From positions 62,001 to 126,000 of the forward strand of contig WGNL01000018.1 of NCBI GenBank assembly GCA_016124585.1: a stretch of 64,000 bases of DNA. The letters are read 5' to 3'. Source of the DNA: Bacteroidota bacterium. Its GTDB lineage: Bacteria; Bacteroidota; Bacteroidia; Chitinophagales; Saprospiraceae. The position numbers and the translations under genes were made by a program. Below, one piece after another: positions 24,027-32,376 of the stretch (its first letter is position 1; each line of letters starts with the position of its first letter). The notes beneath the pieces were generated by a model. The model ran no database searches. It worked only from the letters and a program-made list of their open reading frames with translations, and had not been told where the DNA came from.

Positions 24027-24586
24027 CAATTCCTGAGTTCTCGGGTCATGTCGCCCGCTTTGATTCGGCCTTCAATGGCACGAATCTTCCACTTTGTAAA
24101 CTTCTGGTTAGACTCAAAACCATGGCCATAGATGATTTCGTCGGGTCGGCGCACGACGACGAATTTGGTGGTGTGAACTTTGTCGTTTTCTTCTTCCCAA
24201 GTCAGTTCCTCGGTTTCGAGGCGCTCGCCGGCACTACCCGTCCACACGACGCTGTCCTGTACGATGAAGCGGCTATCATTGTCGTAGCGTTCGGCATATT
24301 TGGCGGTCATGCGGCCGGTGACATTTTGGCCATCAGGTGAAAAAAATTCGACGGTCAGGCCATCGGGGAATTCTTGGTAGGGATTTTTTTTATCCAAATG
24401 TCGGATGAGTTTTGGGGAAACGATGCGGAGTTTTAGGATAGCTGAATCGCTGTAGAGCAGTTCAACGCCCGTTGCCGTTTCCACCTGTGTTTCATTGGTG
24501 GAAAAAAGGCGGTTGACCTCATTGATGTCGTTTTCACAGGCGGCAAAAACACAGGTCAGCAGCAGTATTGGCAACAGTTTTTTCAT
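24026..24586 (-). CDS. lptC: LPS export protein LptC (lipoprotein form)
   Basis: A 186-residue envelope protein. Residues 1-17 form a lipoprotein signal with lipobox FAAC, the Bacteroidota form of LptC. The body is the LptA/LptC beta-jellyroll: SDSAILKLRIVSPKLIRH, FPDGLTVEFFSPDGQ, TGRMTAKYAER, and RLETEELTWEEENDKVHTTKFVVV followed by GFESNQKFTKWKI. This HTT...V...RP...GxGFESN motif is typical. LptC links the LptBFG ABC transporter to LptA in LPS transport. Lying at the head of the CDP-sugar and carbamoylation genes, it ties that cluster to lipopolysaccharide. ATG 24586 is chosen because it gives a good lipoprotein signal; upstream residues do not. Confidence 0.88.
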   Translation of the reverse strand: MKKLLPILLLTCVFAACENDINEVNRLFSTNETQVETATGVELLYSDSAILKLRIVSPKLIRHLDKKNPYQEFPDGLTVEFFSPDGQNVTGRMTAKYAERYDNDSRFIVQDSVVWTGSAGERLETEELTWEEENDKVHTTKFVVVRRPDEIIYGHGFESNQKFTKWKIRAIEGRIKAGDMTRELRN

Positions 24587-24654
24587 CCCCAAAAAACTAA
24601 GATTGACTGATTTTGATGGGCAAAATTGCCAAATATTAACGAGCAACGGAAACC

Positions 24655-25059
24655 TCAAATATCACGGTCCAGTTTTTTGTCAAACCAGACCAATTCTTGA
24701 CTCTCCGGCTCCCCGTTGTAATTCACAGTGATTTCTTCGCCGGGCTGGATGGTTTTGATACAGTAAAAATCAATCGTATCATGCTCATAATCAAGCAGGT
24801 AGTGGGCATTGGGCTGATAGGAATGGTTGAAAAGCGAGCCGTTACCGAGTGCGATGGCACAACGCTGTTGGTCTTCTCCCCAAAGAAAATAGTAATCGTG
24901 CAGCTTGGTATCGTGGATTTTCGGCAAATCCTCTTCTGGCAGCACGATGGCCGGGCAAATTTCAATTAAATCACCTGCCTCCAAGATTTCTCCAGTGAAG
25001 ACACCCCGGCCCCCGAGGTCACTGTCAGCAATGTATAGGAAGGGTACTCGTTGAGACAC
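24655..25059 (-). CDS. Small SET-domain protein (putative protein-lysine methyltransferase)
   Basis: About 134 residues making up a bare SET domain: GGRGVFTGE near the start, ICPAIVLP, then GNGSLFNHSYQPNAHYL (the NHSxxPN S-adenosylmethionine/knot motif) and QPGEEITVNYNGE (GEEI..Y). Such small SET proteins occur in many Bacteroidota; substrates are mostly unknown. The start is uncertain. The longest frame begins at a TTG (25116) inside a stutter palindrome, which adds a spurious LQSFSTSILQSF. GTG at 25059, giving VSQRVPFLYIADS, is the first codon outside the repeat words and fits family length. Confidence 0.82.
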   Translation of the reverse strand: MSQRVPFLYIADSDLGGRGVFTGEILEAGDLIEICPAIVLPEEDLPKIHDTKLHDYYFLWGEDQQRCAIALGNGSLFNHSYQPNAHYLLDYEHDTIDFYCIKTIQPGEEITVNYNGEPESQELVWFDKKLDRDI

Positions 25060-25060
25060 T

Positions 25061-25141
25061 TTGAAGGATTGGAGGATTGAAGTAGAGAAGGATTGAAGGA
25101 CATCGACTCTATTCAATCCTTTTCTCCTTCAATCCTTATTT
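25061..25141. repeat. Two-armed stutter palindrome (GGATTGAAG class) between porX and the SET gene
   Basis: The left arm has AAGGATTGG, AGGATTGAAG and AAGGATTGAAG; the right arm repeats them inverted (ATTCAATCC, TTCAATCC). The words are the same as in the element at 43268-43359. It spans the porX stop codon region and the 5' end of the SET gene. Confidence 0.85.
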
Positions 25142-26692
25142 AGACCTAAGCCTAACCACCGGGCAAATCATCTCTTCAAGTGAAATACCGCCGTGCTGGA
25201 AAGTGTTTTTGTAATAATTGTTGTAGTGGTTGTAATTGTTGGGGTAAAGGAAAAACACGTCGCTTTTGGCAAAAATAAAGGTGGAACTGATGTTTGGCCG
25301 GGGAAGACCAGCCAGCTTGGGATCACGAAAATCAAGTACATCCTTTTTTTCGTATTGGAGGTTGCGGCCCACTTTGTACCGCAAGTTGGTGGTCGTGTCT
25401 TTATCACCGACAACCCGGCTGGGTGTATTCACCCGAATGGTGCCGTGGTCAGTGGTGACAATCATCTGCACATCCTTCTCTGCTGCACGTTGAAGTGCGG
25501 TCCAAAGCGGGGAGTTCAGGAACCAAGAGCGAGTGAGCGAACGGTAGGCTTTTTCATCACCTGCCAATTCTTTTAGCACCTCCATCTCGGTACGGGCATG
25601 GGAAAGCATGTCGATGAAATTATAGACAATGACCGTGAGGTCGCTGTGCAGGTAGTTCAGGATGTTGTCGTTCAGTTCCTTGGCGTGGGCCACGTTCGTC
25701 ACTTTGATATAGTCAAACTTGATAGGCTTTCGAACGGTGCGCTTCAGTTGTGCTTCCAAGAAGTCGGCTTCGTGTAGGTTTTTGCCGCCCTCATCCGTAT
25801 CATTTTTCCACATGGAAGGGTGCGCTTTTTCAATATCGGCAGGCATCAGCCCTGAAAAGATGGCATTTCGGCTATACTGCGTTGCCGTAGGCAAAATGCT
25901 ATAAAAAAAATCTTCTTCCTCTACTCGAAACAATTCAGAAATAATGGGTTCGATGACTTTCCATTGGTCGAACCGTAAATTATCGAGCAGGAGCATAATA
26001 GTCGGGCGCTCTTCGGTCAAATGTGGGAAAACCTTCCTGCGCATCAGATTATGTGACATGGCGGGGGCATCAGTTGTCTCGTTTACCCATTTTTCATAGT
26101 TCTTGGCTACGTATCGGCAAAACTCGGAATTGGCTTCTTGCTTTTGCGTGGAGAGGATGTCACTCATTGCTACGGAGTCGGAATGATCCATCTTAATCTC
26201 CCAACCTATGAGTTTTTTGTAAACCTCGACCCACTCTTCGAACTTGGGCCCACTATTAATTTGCATGGATAACATGCGGAATTCCTGCTGATAGTCGGAA
26301 GTGGTTTTTTCCCGAACAAGACGCTTGTTGTCAATGATTTTTTTGAGCGTAAGCAAAATCTGGTTGGGGTTCACTGGCTTGATAAGAAAATCGGAAATCT
26401 GGGAACCGATTGCTTCTTCCATGATGTCCTCTGCTTCGTTTTTCGTGATCATCACCACCGGAAGCAGTGGATTGCCTTCCTTGATTTTTGTAAGTGTTTC
26501 AAGGCCAGTGAGGCCAGGCATACTTTCGTCCAAAAACACGACATCGAAGCTCTTGTTGTTTTCTACTTCGTCAATGGCATCATGACCATTGGTGACAGTC
26601 ACGACGTCATAGCCCTTTTTCTCCAAAAACAATAACTGAGGCTTCAACAAATCAATCTCATCATCCGCCCAAAGAATCCTAATCTTATCCAT
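25136..26692 (-). CDS. porX: PorX-type response regulator with PglZ phosphatase domain
   Basis: A 518-residue protein with an N-terminal receiver domain (1-120; ILWADDEIDLLKP, phospho-acceptor Asp in VVFLDESMPGLTG, Lys in LIKPVNP) and a PglZ/alkaline-phosphatase-superfamily domain (about 200-515; TIMLLLDNLRFDQW, VYNFIDMLSH, VTTDHGTIRV, FFLYPNNYNHY). This REC-PglZ architecture and length is that of PorX, the regulator of T9SS genes in Porphyromonas, which works with PorY and SigP and whose PglZ domain is a phosphodiesterase on nucleotide substrates. The window also holds T9SS cargo and gldD, in keeping with that role. ATG 26692 is chosen because the receiver fold begins there. Confidence 0.92.
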   Translation of the reverse strand: MDKIRILWADDEIDLLKPQLLFLEKKGYDVVTVTNGHDAIDEVENNKSFDVVFLDESMPGLTGLETLTKIKEGNPLLPVVMITKNEAEDIMEEAIGSQISDFLIKPVNPNQILLTLKKIIDNKRLVREKTTSDYQQEFRMLSMQINSGPKFEEWVEVYKKLIGWEIKMDHSDSVAMSDILSTQKQEANSEFCRYVAKNYEKWVNETTDAPAMSHNLMRRKVFPHLTEERPTIMLLLDNLRFDQWKVIEPIISELFRVEEEDFFYSILPTATQYSRNAIFSGLMPADIEKAHPSMWKNDTDEGGKNLHEADFLEAQLKRTVRKPIKFDYIKVTNVAHAKELNDNILNYLHSDLTVIVYNFIDMLSHARTEMEVLKELAGDEKAYRSLTRSWFLNSPLWTALQRAAEKDVQMIVTTDHGTIRVNTPSRVVGDKDTTTNLRYKVGRNLQYEKKDVLDFRDPKLAGLPRPNISSTFIFAKSDVFFLYPNNYNHYNNYYKNTFQHGGISLEEMICPVVRLRSK

Positions 26693-26977
26693 AAATGTGT
26701 GGTTTACAAAGGTTTGAATATTTGTGTAAAAAAATTGAGTGACCAAAATTCCATGCACCCGTCAGAAAGCTGCTCTGTATTTCCCGACAAAACTACCATT
26801 TAGAAACTCCCTGACCAAAAGACATTTGCTTACCCATTACTTCCATTAAACCAACGCTCCTAAAACCCAGTTGGTGTTAATTTGCAAATAAGTGCAAAGA
26901 CTACAAACACCGAAGCCCGGCGGCACTAAGCCTCCGGGCTTCTTTTTATGAAACGCAGCTATTTCAGCTTTTAGTAC
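26693..26977. other. 285-bp intergenic region with two hairpins
   Basis: It lies between the porX start and the GH53 stop, both on the minus strand. It holds an imperfect stem (TTAAACCAAC at 26846 with GTTGGTGTTAA ending 26880) and the terminator hairpin at 26912-26947. No open frame is supported. Confidence 0.55.
26912..26947. terminator. Hairpin downstream of the GH53 gene
   Basis: A perfect 9-bp stem GAAGCCCGG/CCGGGCTTC is followed by five T on the plus strand. On the minus strand it follows the GH53 stop by 30 bases but lacks a T-run, so it may act mainly as a 3' stabilising hairpin for that transcript. Confidence 0.55.
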
Positions 26978-28387
26978 TTAACGCAGCCATACTTTCTTGG
27001 TGCCCATGAATCGACCGTCGGCAAAAACAGCCACGTAGTAAATTCCAGAAGGCATATCTGGCAACCTAAGCCCGTTCTCAGTAGCCAAGTTGATGTCTCT
27101 GGTCAGAACCAGCTTCCCTTGTGTATCCAATAAATTGATTTTCAATTCATTGTCCTCGTCAACGCCATTGAAACGCAGGTTGAGCAATTGGCTGCTGCTG
27201 TCAGGAAACACGTCAAAACTTAAAGGTTTCTCCACCGATTTTGTTGCGGTGAGGCCCGTGTAATTGTGTTCCATCCAGCCCATGCCGCCTGTTGGTAGTA
27301 GATTGCTGTTGAAATCAAAAAAAGTGGCGTGCTCCTGGTGCGAGCCTTGTCCCCACTGCGTCCAGCAAGGAGAACTCACCCAAGCGGATTCCCAATAAAT
27401 TACCCCAGATGCCCCCTTGTTGATGACGGCCTGCGTCATGTCCACTAGCCATTTCCGCTGATTTTCAGGGCTGGCAGGGGAGTAGTTCGGGTGCGTTTCA
27501 GAGATAATGTTGCTGGCTGAGTCATTGCTCTGTGTCGTCCAGATATAACCCGTTTCGAAAATCATGACTTCCTTTCCAGCATAGGTTTGTTTTAGCTGCG
27601 CAACGATGTTGGCAGCGTCGGCAATGTCCGTCGGTTTGTGCCAGGCCCAGTAATAGCTGAGGCCAATCACGTCAAAATCATGGACGCCATTGCTCCAGAA
27701 ACCCTGCATCAACCAGCCTCCATCGGCGGGGCCTGCGATGTGGAGGGCGACTTTGATGCTGGCACCCGTCTGCGTTTCCATGTCCCGAACGGCGTCAATC
27801 GCCCGATTGAAAAGGGCGGCATTTCGGGGCCAGTCGAGCACCCAGCCGCCAGCATCCTGCTGCGGGGAAAGGAGGATTCCCTTGTTGGTTTCGTTGCCAA
27901 TCTGCACCATGTCGGGCGTGAGGCCGTCGGCATTGAGGTTGAGGAGCGTGCTTTTCACATAATTATATAGTGAGTCCTTAAGCAGCGGCAAATTGTCCAC
28001 GACGCCTTCCCAAGCTGCGGGCACTCGTTGCTTGGAGGGGTCTGCCCAGTTGTCAGAGAGGTGGAAGTCGAGGAGCACCTTCATGCCAGCGGCTTTGGCT
28101 CGGAGGATTCCCTTGCGCACATCGGCGAGGTCGGAGTAGCGGTGGCCGTTGTTGAGGTTGTCGTACCACGAAGGGGTGTGCCAGAGACGGAGGCGCACGA
28201 TGCCGCAGTTATGGTCGGCGTAAAGCTGGTAGGGGTCAACGGGGTTTCCGTTTTCCTTGTACACAACGCCGCAGTCCTCCATTTCATTGACGTAGGAAAG
28301 GTCGTTGCCGAAAAGGAAGTTTTGGGCTTCCATTTTTACCCAAAAAACACAGCACAAAAAGGCGAAAAAGGGCAGTTTGACTCGCAT
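26978..28387 (-). CDS. GH53 endo-beta-1,4-galactanase with T9SS sorting domain
   Basis: A 469-residue secreted glycoside hydrolase cleaving beta-1,4-galactan (pectin side chains). The signal peptide is about residues 1-21 (to KMEAQ). The GH53 barrel begins with GNDLSYVNEMED and contains RLRLWHTPSWYDN, LLDFHLSDNWADPSKQ, the acid/base Glu in QIGNETNKG (about residue 160) and the nucleophile Glu in MIFETGYIW (about residue 280). Residues about 390-469 form a T9SS type A sorting domain (SFDVFPDSSS, LLDTQGKLV, MPSGIYYVAVF, KKVWL), so the enzyme is exported through T9SS. ATG 28387 is chosen for the signal peptide; a -7-like element lies upstream at 28406-28414. Confidence 0.93.
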   Translation of the reverse strand: MRVKLPFFAFLCCVFWVKMEAQNFLFGNDLSYVNEMEDCGVVYKENGNPVDPYQLYADHNCGIVRLRLWHTPSWYDNLNNGHRYSDLADVRKGILRAKAAGMKVLLDFHLSDNWADPSKQRVPAAWEGVVDNLPLLKDSLYNYVKSTLLNLNADGLTPDMVQIGNETNKGILLSPQQDAGGWVLDWPRNAALFNRAIDAVRDMETQTGASIKVALHIAGPADGGWLMQGFWSNGVHDFDVIGLSYYWAWHKPTDIADAANIVAQLKQTYAGKEVMIFETGYIWTTQSNDSASNIISETHPNYSPASPENQRKWLVDMTQAVINKGASGVIYWESAWVSSPCWTQWGQGSHQEHATFFDFNSNLLPTGGMGWMEHNYTGLTATKSVEKPLSFDVFPDSSSQLLNLRFNGVDEDNELKINLLDTQGKLVLTRDINLATENGLRLPDMPSGIYYVAVFADGRFMGTKKVWLR

Positions 28388-28405
28388 GTAAATTGTTTTT
28401 GACGT

Positions 28406-28414
28406 GGAAAGATA
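28406..28414 (-). promoter_or_regulatory. Putative -7 element for the GH53 gene
   Basis: TATCTTTCC on the minus strand, 19 bases upstream of the ATG at 28387, with TTTG (28439-28436) about 21 bases further upstream. It is one base off the TAnnTTTG consensus. Confidence 0.45.
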
Positions 28415-28488
28415 GGCATCATTTGCCGTAATGACCAAACTCATGGAACCCCATGATTTTACTCACCTCTGGGCGGCTTACCTCACTG

Positions 28489-28497
28489 CCATCTTTG
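28489..28497 (+). promoter_or_regulatory. Putative -7 element for the first YceI gene
   Basis: CATCTTTG lies about 25 bases upstream of the ATG at 28522, one base off TAnnTTTG. Confidence 0.45.
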
Positions 28498-28521
28498 CAG
28501 TGTAATAAAAATCACAGAGAT

Positions 28522-29112
28522 ATGAAAAAGCTAATCATCTTCTTCGCAATCATGGCCGCCGGACTTAGCCTCTTCGCACAGGATGAGTTCAAACTGTCAA
28601 AAAGCACAGTGAGCATGGCCGGTACTTCCACCCTTCACGACTGGACCGCCGATGTGACAAAAGTGAGCGGCAACGGCCAATTGACCTTCGCCAATAATGC
28701 CCTCACTGGCATCAAATCACTGAACATCACCATGTCCACCAATTCCATCAAAAGCTCCAAAGGCTCCACGATGGATAACAACATGTACAAGGAACTGAAA
28801 GCCAAAAACTTTCCAAACATGACCTACACCCTAACGAAGGTGACTTCCATCACCCAAAAAGCTGGGGTTTATTACTTGGAAACAGAAGGCAAACTGACAA
28901 TTGCAGGCACTACGAACACTATCACAATGAGCGTGACCGGCAAGGTGAACGGCAACGAAGTCACCTTCAAAGGCACCAAGAAATTAAAAATGACCGACTA
29001 CAAAGTGGAACCTCCCGTGATGTTCCTCGGCACACTGAAGACTGACAACAACGTGACCATTACGTTTGAAACGACCTTCGTCAATACGACTTCTGGTTTG
29101 ACAAAAAAATAA
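28522..29112 (+). CDS. YceI-family periplasmic protein (lipocalin-like), first copy
   Basis: A 196-residue secreted protein: signal peptide to about residue 20 (LSLFAQ), then the YceI fold, an eight-stranded lipocalin-like barrel that binds isoprenoid-type lipids in characterised members. Family marks: VSMAGTSTLHDWTADVTKVSG, the MSTNSIKSSKG.TMDNNMYKELKAKNFP motif (usually MD..M...L....FP), and VTFKGTKKLKMTDYKVEPP. Its gene is followed by a porin-like gene and then a second, diverged YceI-like gene, all on the same strand. The first YceI gene and the porin gene are 68 bp apart and may be co-transcribed. Confidence 0.92.
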   Translation: MKKLIIFFAIMAAGLSLFAQDEFKLSKSTVSMAGTSTLHDWTADVTKVSGNGQLTFANNALTGIKSLNITMSTNSIKSSKGSTMDNNMYKELKAKNFPNMTYTLTKVTSITQKAGVYYLETEGKLTIAGTTNTITMSVTGKVNGNEVTFKGTKKLKMTDYKVEPPVMFLGTLKTDNNVTITFETTFVNTTSGLTKK

Positions 29113-29180
29113 AACGACTGGACGGCCCTATGGCATTCCACCGCAATAAAATACTTCTTCACATTCATAAACAACTCATC

Positions 29181-30539
29181 ATGAAAAACTTACTGTCATT
29201 TCTCCACATTACTGGGCTGCTTGCCTTCATCATGGTGCCTTTCTTTTTGCAAGCCCAAAATGACGTGCAAAACTATCGCCCATACGACCAACGTGGCGCT
29301 AACATATTTGAAACACCAAAATCAGACATGGGTGCTTCTGGCGACTTCAAAGTTAGGGTAGGTGCCAATTTTGCGCAGCAGTTCCAAGCACTTGACCATA
29401 GCAACAAGGCTGACTACCTGGCCACCAGTGCTACTGACTCTACCAACGCCAACCAGTTGATTGACCTGTCTCCAGGCTTCAACCTTGCGTCTGCTAACTT
29501 GAACCTCGATGCCCAATTGGGAGAAGGTGTTCGGGTAAATGTCATCACTTACCTCTCTGCCCGTCACCACACGGAGGCATATGTAAAAGGTGGTTATATC
29601 CAGTTCGATAAGCTGCCATTTTTCAACAGTGAAGGTGTTGACAATCTAATGAACAACTTGACCATCAAGGTTGGTCACTACGAGGTCAACTATGGTGATG
29701 CCCACTATCGCAGGAGCGACAACGGTGCTGCACTTTACAATCCTTTCATCGAGAACTTGATTTTGGATGCCTTCAACACAGAAATCGGTGGTGAATTGAT
29801 TTACCAAAAGAATGGCTTGGTGGCAGTGGGTGCAGTGACCAACGGTGAAATCAAAGGGGACGTTGTAAAACTCCCAGACTTGAAGCCTGAAGACGTTGAC
29901 AACAGTTCAAAGAAAAGCCCAGCTTTCATTGGTAAATTGGGCTATGACAAACAGGTGAGCGATGACCTCCGGGTACGTGTAACAGGTTCTGCCTACTATA
30001 CTGCCAGCTCTAAGTCCAACAACCTTTATGGTGGCGACCGGGCCGGTTCTAGGTACTACCTTGTCATGGAAAACACCAAGGCAACTACCGATGGCAACTT
30101 CTACTCTGGCAGGTTGCGCCCAAGTTACTCTGACGAAGTGCTTAGCTTCATGGGCAACGCCTTCCTGAAATATAAAGGTCTTGAGTTCTTCGGTACTTTC
30201 GAGAATGCTTCTGGTAGGAAATCCAACGAGTCAGACATGCGGACTGCAACACAATGGGCCACAGACTTGATCTACCGCTTTGGCAAAGAAGAAAACTTCT
30301 ACTTGGCTGGTCGCTACAACAACGTGAAAGCTGAATTGCCAGCAGCAGGAAGTTTGTACGGCAAAGACAACCCAGTGACTATCAGCCGCTACGAAATCAG
30401 TGCTGGCTGGTACTTGAACAAAAACATCCTTGCTAAATTGGCCTACGTAAATGAGGACTACAAGGATTATCCAAGCAAGAGTATCTACTACGAAGGTAAT
30501 TTCAACGGAGTCGTTTTTGAAGCAGTAGTTGGCTTCTAA
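29181..30539 (+). CDS. Outer-membrane porin-like barrel, 452 aa
   Basis: Signal peptide (about 1-26, to LQAQ) then a long beta-barrel protein with many aromatic-girdled strands: KVRVGANFAQQFQAL, LNLDAQLGEGVRVNVITYLSARHH, YVKGGYIQFDKLPF, KVGHYEVNYGD.HYRRSDNG, FYLAGRYNNVKAE and a final strand FNGVVFEAVVGF ending in Phe. The HYRRSDNGAALYNPFIENLI segment is typical of a porin family found across Bacteroidota, often annotated as hypothetical or phosphate-selective-porin-like. It is sandwiched between two YceI genes and followed by a strong terminator at 30574. ATG 29181 is chosen for the signal peptide over the upstream in-frame ATG at 29130. Confidence 0.85.
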   Translation: MKNLLSFLHITGLLAFIMVPFFLQAQNDVQNYRPYDQRGANIFETPKSDMGASGDFKVRVGANFAQQFQALDHSNKADYLATSATDSTNANQLIDLSPGFNLASANLNLDAQLGEGVRVNVITYLSARHHTEAYVKGGYIQFDKLPFFNSEGVDNLMNNLTIKVGHYEVNYGDAHYRRSDNGAALYNPFIENLILDAFNTEIGGELIYQKNGLVAVGAVTNGEIKGDVVKLPDLKPEDVDNSSKKSPAFIGKLGYDKQVSDDLRVRVTGSAYYTASSKSNNLYGGDRAGSRYYLVMENTKATTDGNFYSGRLRPSYSDEVLSFMGNAFLKYKGLEFFGTFENASGRKSNESDMRTATQWATDLIYRFGKEENFYLAGRYNNVKAELPAAGSLYGKDNPVTISRYEISAGWYLNKNILAKLAYVNEDYKDYPSKSIYYEGNFNGVVFEAVVGF

Positions 30540-30573
30540 GGCAACAGTTCTGACAACTTGATTTTCAAAAAAA

Positions 30574-30608
30574 AGCTCCAGTTGCCGCCGTGCGACTGGA
30601 GCTTTTTT
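30574..30608 (+). terminator. Intrinsic terminator after the porin gene
   Basis: AGCTCCAGT and ACTGGAGCT form a 9-bp stem, extended by A-run/T-run pairing, with a 12-base loop and six T at the 3' side. It separates the porin gene from the second YceI gene. Confidence 0.88.
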
Positions 30609-30643
30609 CAAAAAGCACCACCTCACATCATAAATCAAGCAGC

Positions 30644-31297
30644 ATGAAAACGCTGATTTCCTCGGTTTTTTTACTCCATATTTTTTTGTTTGGTCAAACT
30701 GGGTTCCTGAACGGTCAATCCAGCTTGGTTTTCACTGCCAACAAATTTGGCGTTCGAAAAACCTACCGCATTAGCAAGAAAAGCGTGTTGAAACTCAATG
30801 GCAAAACCAATGTGAACGGCTTCACCTGTGACTGTAACGAAACCTTCCAGCCACAGCAATTCGTAGTGGAAAATGAAGCGGACGGAGGGTTAAGCCTCAA
30901 TTTCCAAATGGCCACGCTCAGCCTCAAAATCAAATCCTTGGACTGCGGTAACGCTCTGATGAACAAAGACTTGCAAAAAGCCCTTCATGCCTCCGAGCAT
31001 CCCAGCATCACCATCGAACTAAAGAAAGTGGAACAGGACAAATGCAATAGGCTCACCGAATTGAAGGACTGGGTAAAGCTTAAAGCCCTCACCAAAATAA
31101 CCCTCAACGGCGTCAGCCAAGAATACTGGTTGAGCATCACCGCCAAGAAATTTTCCCCCAACCAGTTCCGCTTCATCTGCACCAAAACGCTGAACATGAG
31201 CGACTTTGGCGTCACCCCGCCCGTAGCCATGATGGGAATGATAAAAGTACAGGATGCCATCACTATCAATTTGGATTTGGATGTGACGATAGAATGA
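30644..31297 (+). CDS. YceI-family periplasmic protein, second diverged copy
   Basis: 217 residues with a signal peptide (MKTLISSVFLLHIFLFGQTGFLNGQ). The mature part is a shorter, more diverged YceI barrel: NGKTNVNGFTCDCNE near the start, LKIKSLDCGNALMNKDLQKALHASEHPSITIEL (the nucleus of the YceI motif), ITLNGVSQEYWLSITAKK and TKTLNMSDFGVTPPVAMMG. Four cysteines at about positions 60-140 could form disulfides and are absent from the first copy. It sits behind the porin terminator and probably has its own promoter. Ligand unknown. Confidence 0.82.
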   Translation: MKTLISSVFLLHIFLFGQTGFLNGQSSLVFTANKFGVRKTYRISKKSVLKLNGKTNVNGFTCDCNETFQPQQFVVENEADGGLSLNFQMATLSLKIKSLDCGNALMNKDLQKALHASEHPSITIELKKVEQDKCNRLTELKDWVKLKALTKITLNGVSQEYWLSITAKKFSPNQFRFICTKTLNMSDFGVTPPVAMMGMIKVQDAITINLDLDVTIE

Positions 31298-31299
31298 AA

Positions 31300-31336
31300 T
31301 GAGTTTGAGGTTTTTGGTTTCAGGTTTTGGGGTCAA
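31300..31336. repeat. One-armed stutter repeat (GGTTTCAGGTTTTGG class)
   Basis: Words GTTTGAGG, TTTTTGG, TTTCAGG, TTTTGGGG follow each other directly after the stop codon of the second YceI gene. They belong to the same group as the elements at 20464 and 48640, but no inverted second arm is seen. Confidence 0.6.
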
Positions 31337-31362
31337 CTTTGCGGGAAAATTGACCCGCCACT

Positions 31363-32376
31363 ATGCAGTCCATTATCCATCAATTCTTTGACTACCAACA
31401 GCTTATAAGTCTAGACGCCTTTGGCACGGGCCATATCAATGACACCTACCGCCTCGAAATCGTGGAAGCGGACAAGCCGCAAACATGGCTGCTCCAACGC
31501 CTCAACCACCACGTCTTCCGGCAACCGGAGGCGGTTATGCAGAACATCCATCTCGTTGCGCAGCACCTCACTTCCCTACCTTATGAATTGAAAATATTGG
31601 CTCCACGGCCCACTAGTTCCGGTCATTGGCTTCACCAAGATGATACTGGCAACTACTGGCGGGTTTTTCCTTTCTTTGAAAATACTAAGACTTATGAACG
31701 TGTGGAAACACCAACGCAAGCACATGAGGCAGCAAGGGCATTTGGTGCTTTCGCAAAAGCCCTTAACCGCTTGGATACTTCTCAACTTCAAGTCACTATC
31801 CCTCATTTTCACGATGGTGAAAAACGGCTGGCCGACTTTCACGCCGCCATTAAAAATGCCATCCCCGAACGTCTTACCGAGGCGCAGCAGGAAGTAGATA
31901 TTATTTTGCACCACCAACTGATTTTCAAAAAGATAGCTGACCTGAACTTACCCAAACGTGCCATTCACCACGACACCAAAATCAATAACCTGCTTTTTGA
32001 TGAAAAAACTGACAAGGCGGTTTGCGTCATCGATTTGGACACCGTGATGCCCGGTATTATCCTTTCTGACTTTGGTGACCTTGTGCGCACTGCCACCAAT
32101 CTCGCCGATGAAGACGAAAGCGATTTATCCAAAATTCAATTCCGAAAAAAGATTTACGATGCGTTGGTGGAAGGGTTCCTTTCGGAAATGGGTGAACTGA
32201 TTACACCCGAAGAAAATACTGTTTTGCCACTTGCGGGCCCGTGGCTTACGCTCATGCAGGCCATCCGTTTTATCGGCGATTTTCTGTTGGGGGATGTTTA
32301 CTACAAAGTGAAATATCCGCAGCACAACCTCGTTCGTGGCAGGAACCAGTTGGCGTTATTTGAACAAATGATTTAG
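31363..32376 (+). CDS. APH/choline-kinase-like small-molecule kinase
   Basis: A 337-residue soluble kinase of the aminoglycoside-phosphotransferase fold. The catalytic loop is AIHHDTKINNLLFD (HxDxxxxN, about residues 200-213) and the metal-binding motif is VIDLDTVMPGIILSDFGD (D of the DxD motif about residue 225). The N-terminal lobe has GTGHINDTYRL, typical of the NahK/N-acetylhexosamine kinase-like group with its GHIND(S/T)Y motif, so a sugar or amino-sugar substrate is more likely than an antibiotic. Its 3' end overlaps the convergent oxidoreductase gene by 4 bp. Confidence 0.85.
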   Translation: MQSIIHQFFDYQQLISLDAFGTGHINDTYRLEIVEADKPQTWLLQRLNHHVFRQPEAVMQNIHLVAQHLTSLPYELKILAPRPTSSGHWLHQDDTGNYWRVFPFFENTKTYERVETPTQAHEAARAFGAFAKALNRLDTSQLQVTIPHFHDGEKRLADFHAAIKNAIPERLTEAQQEVDIILHHQLIFKKIADLNLPKRAIHHDTKINNLLFDEKTDKAVCVIDLDTVMPGIILSDFGDLVRTATNLADEDESDLSKIQFRKKIYDALVEGFLSEMGELITPEENTVLPLAGPWLTLMQAIRFIGDFLLGDVYYKVKYPQHNLVRGRNQLALFEQMI

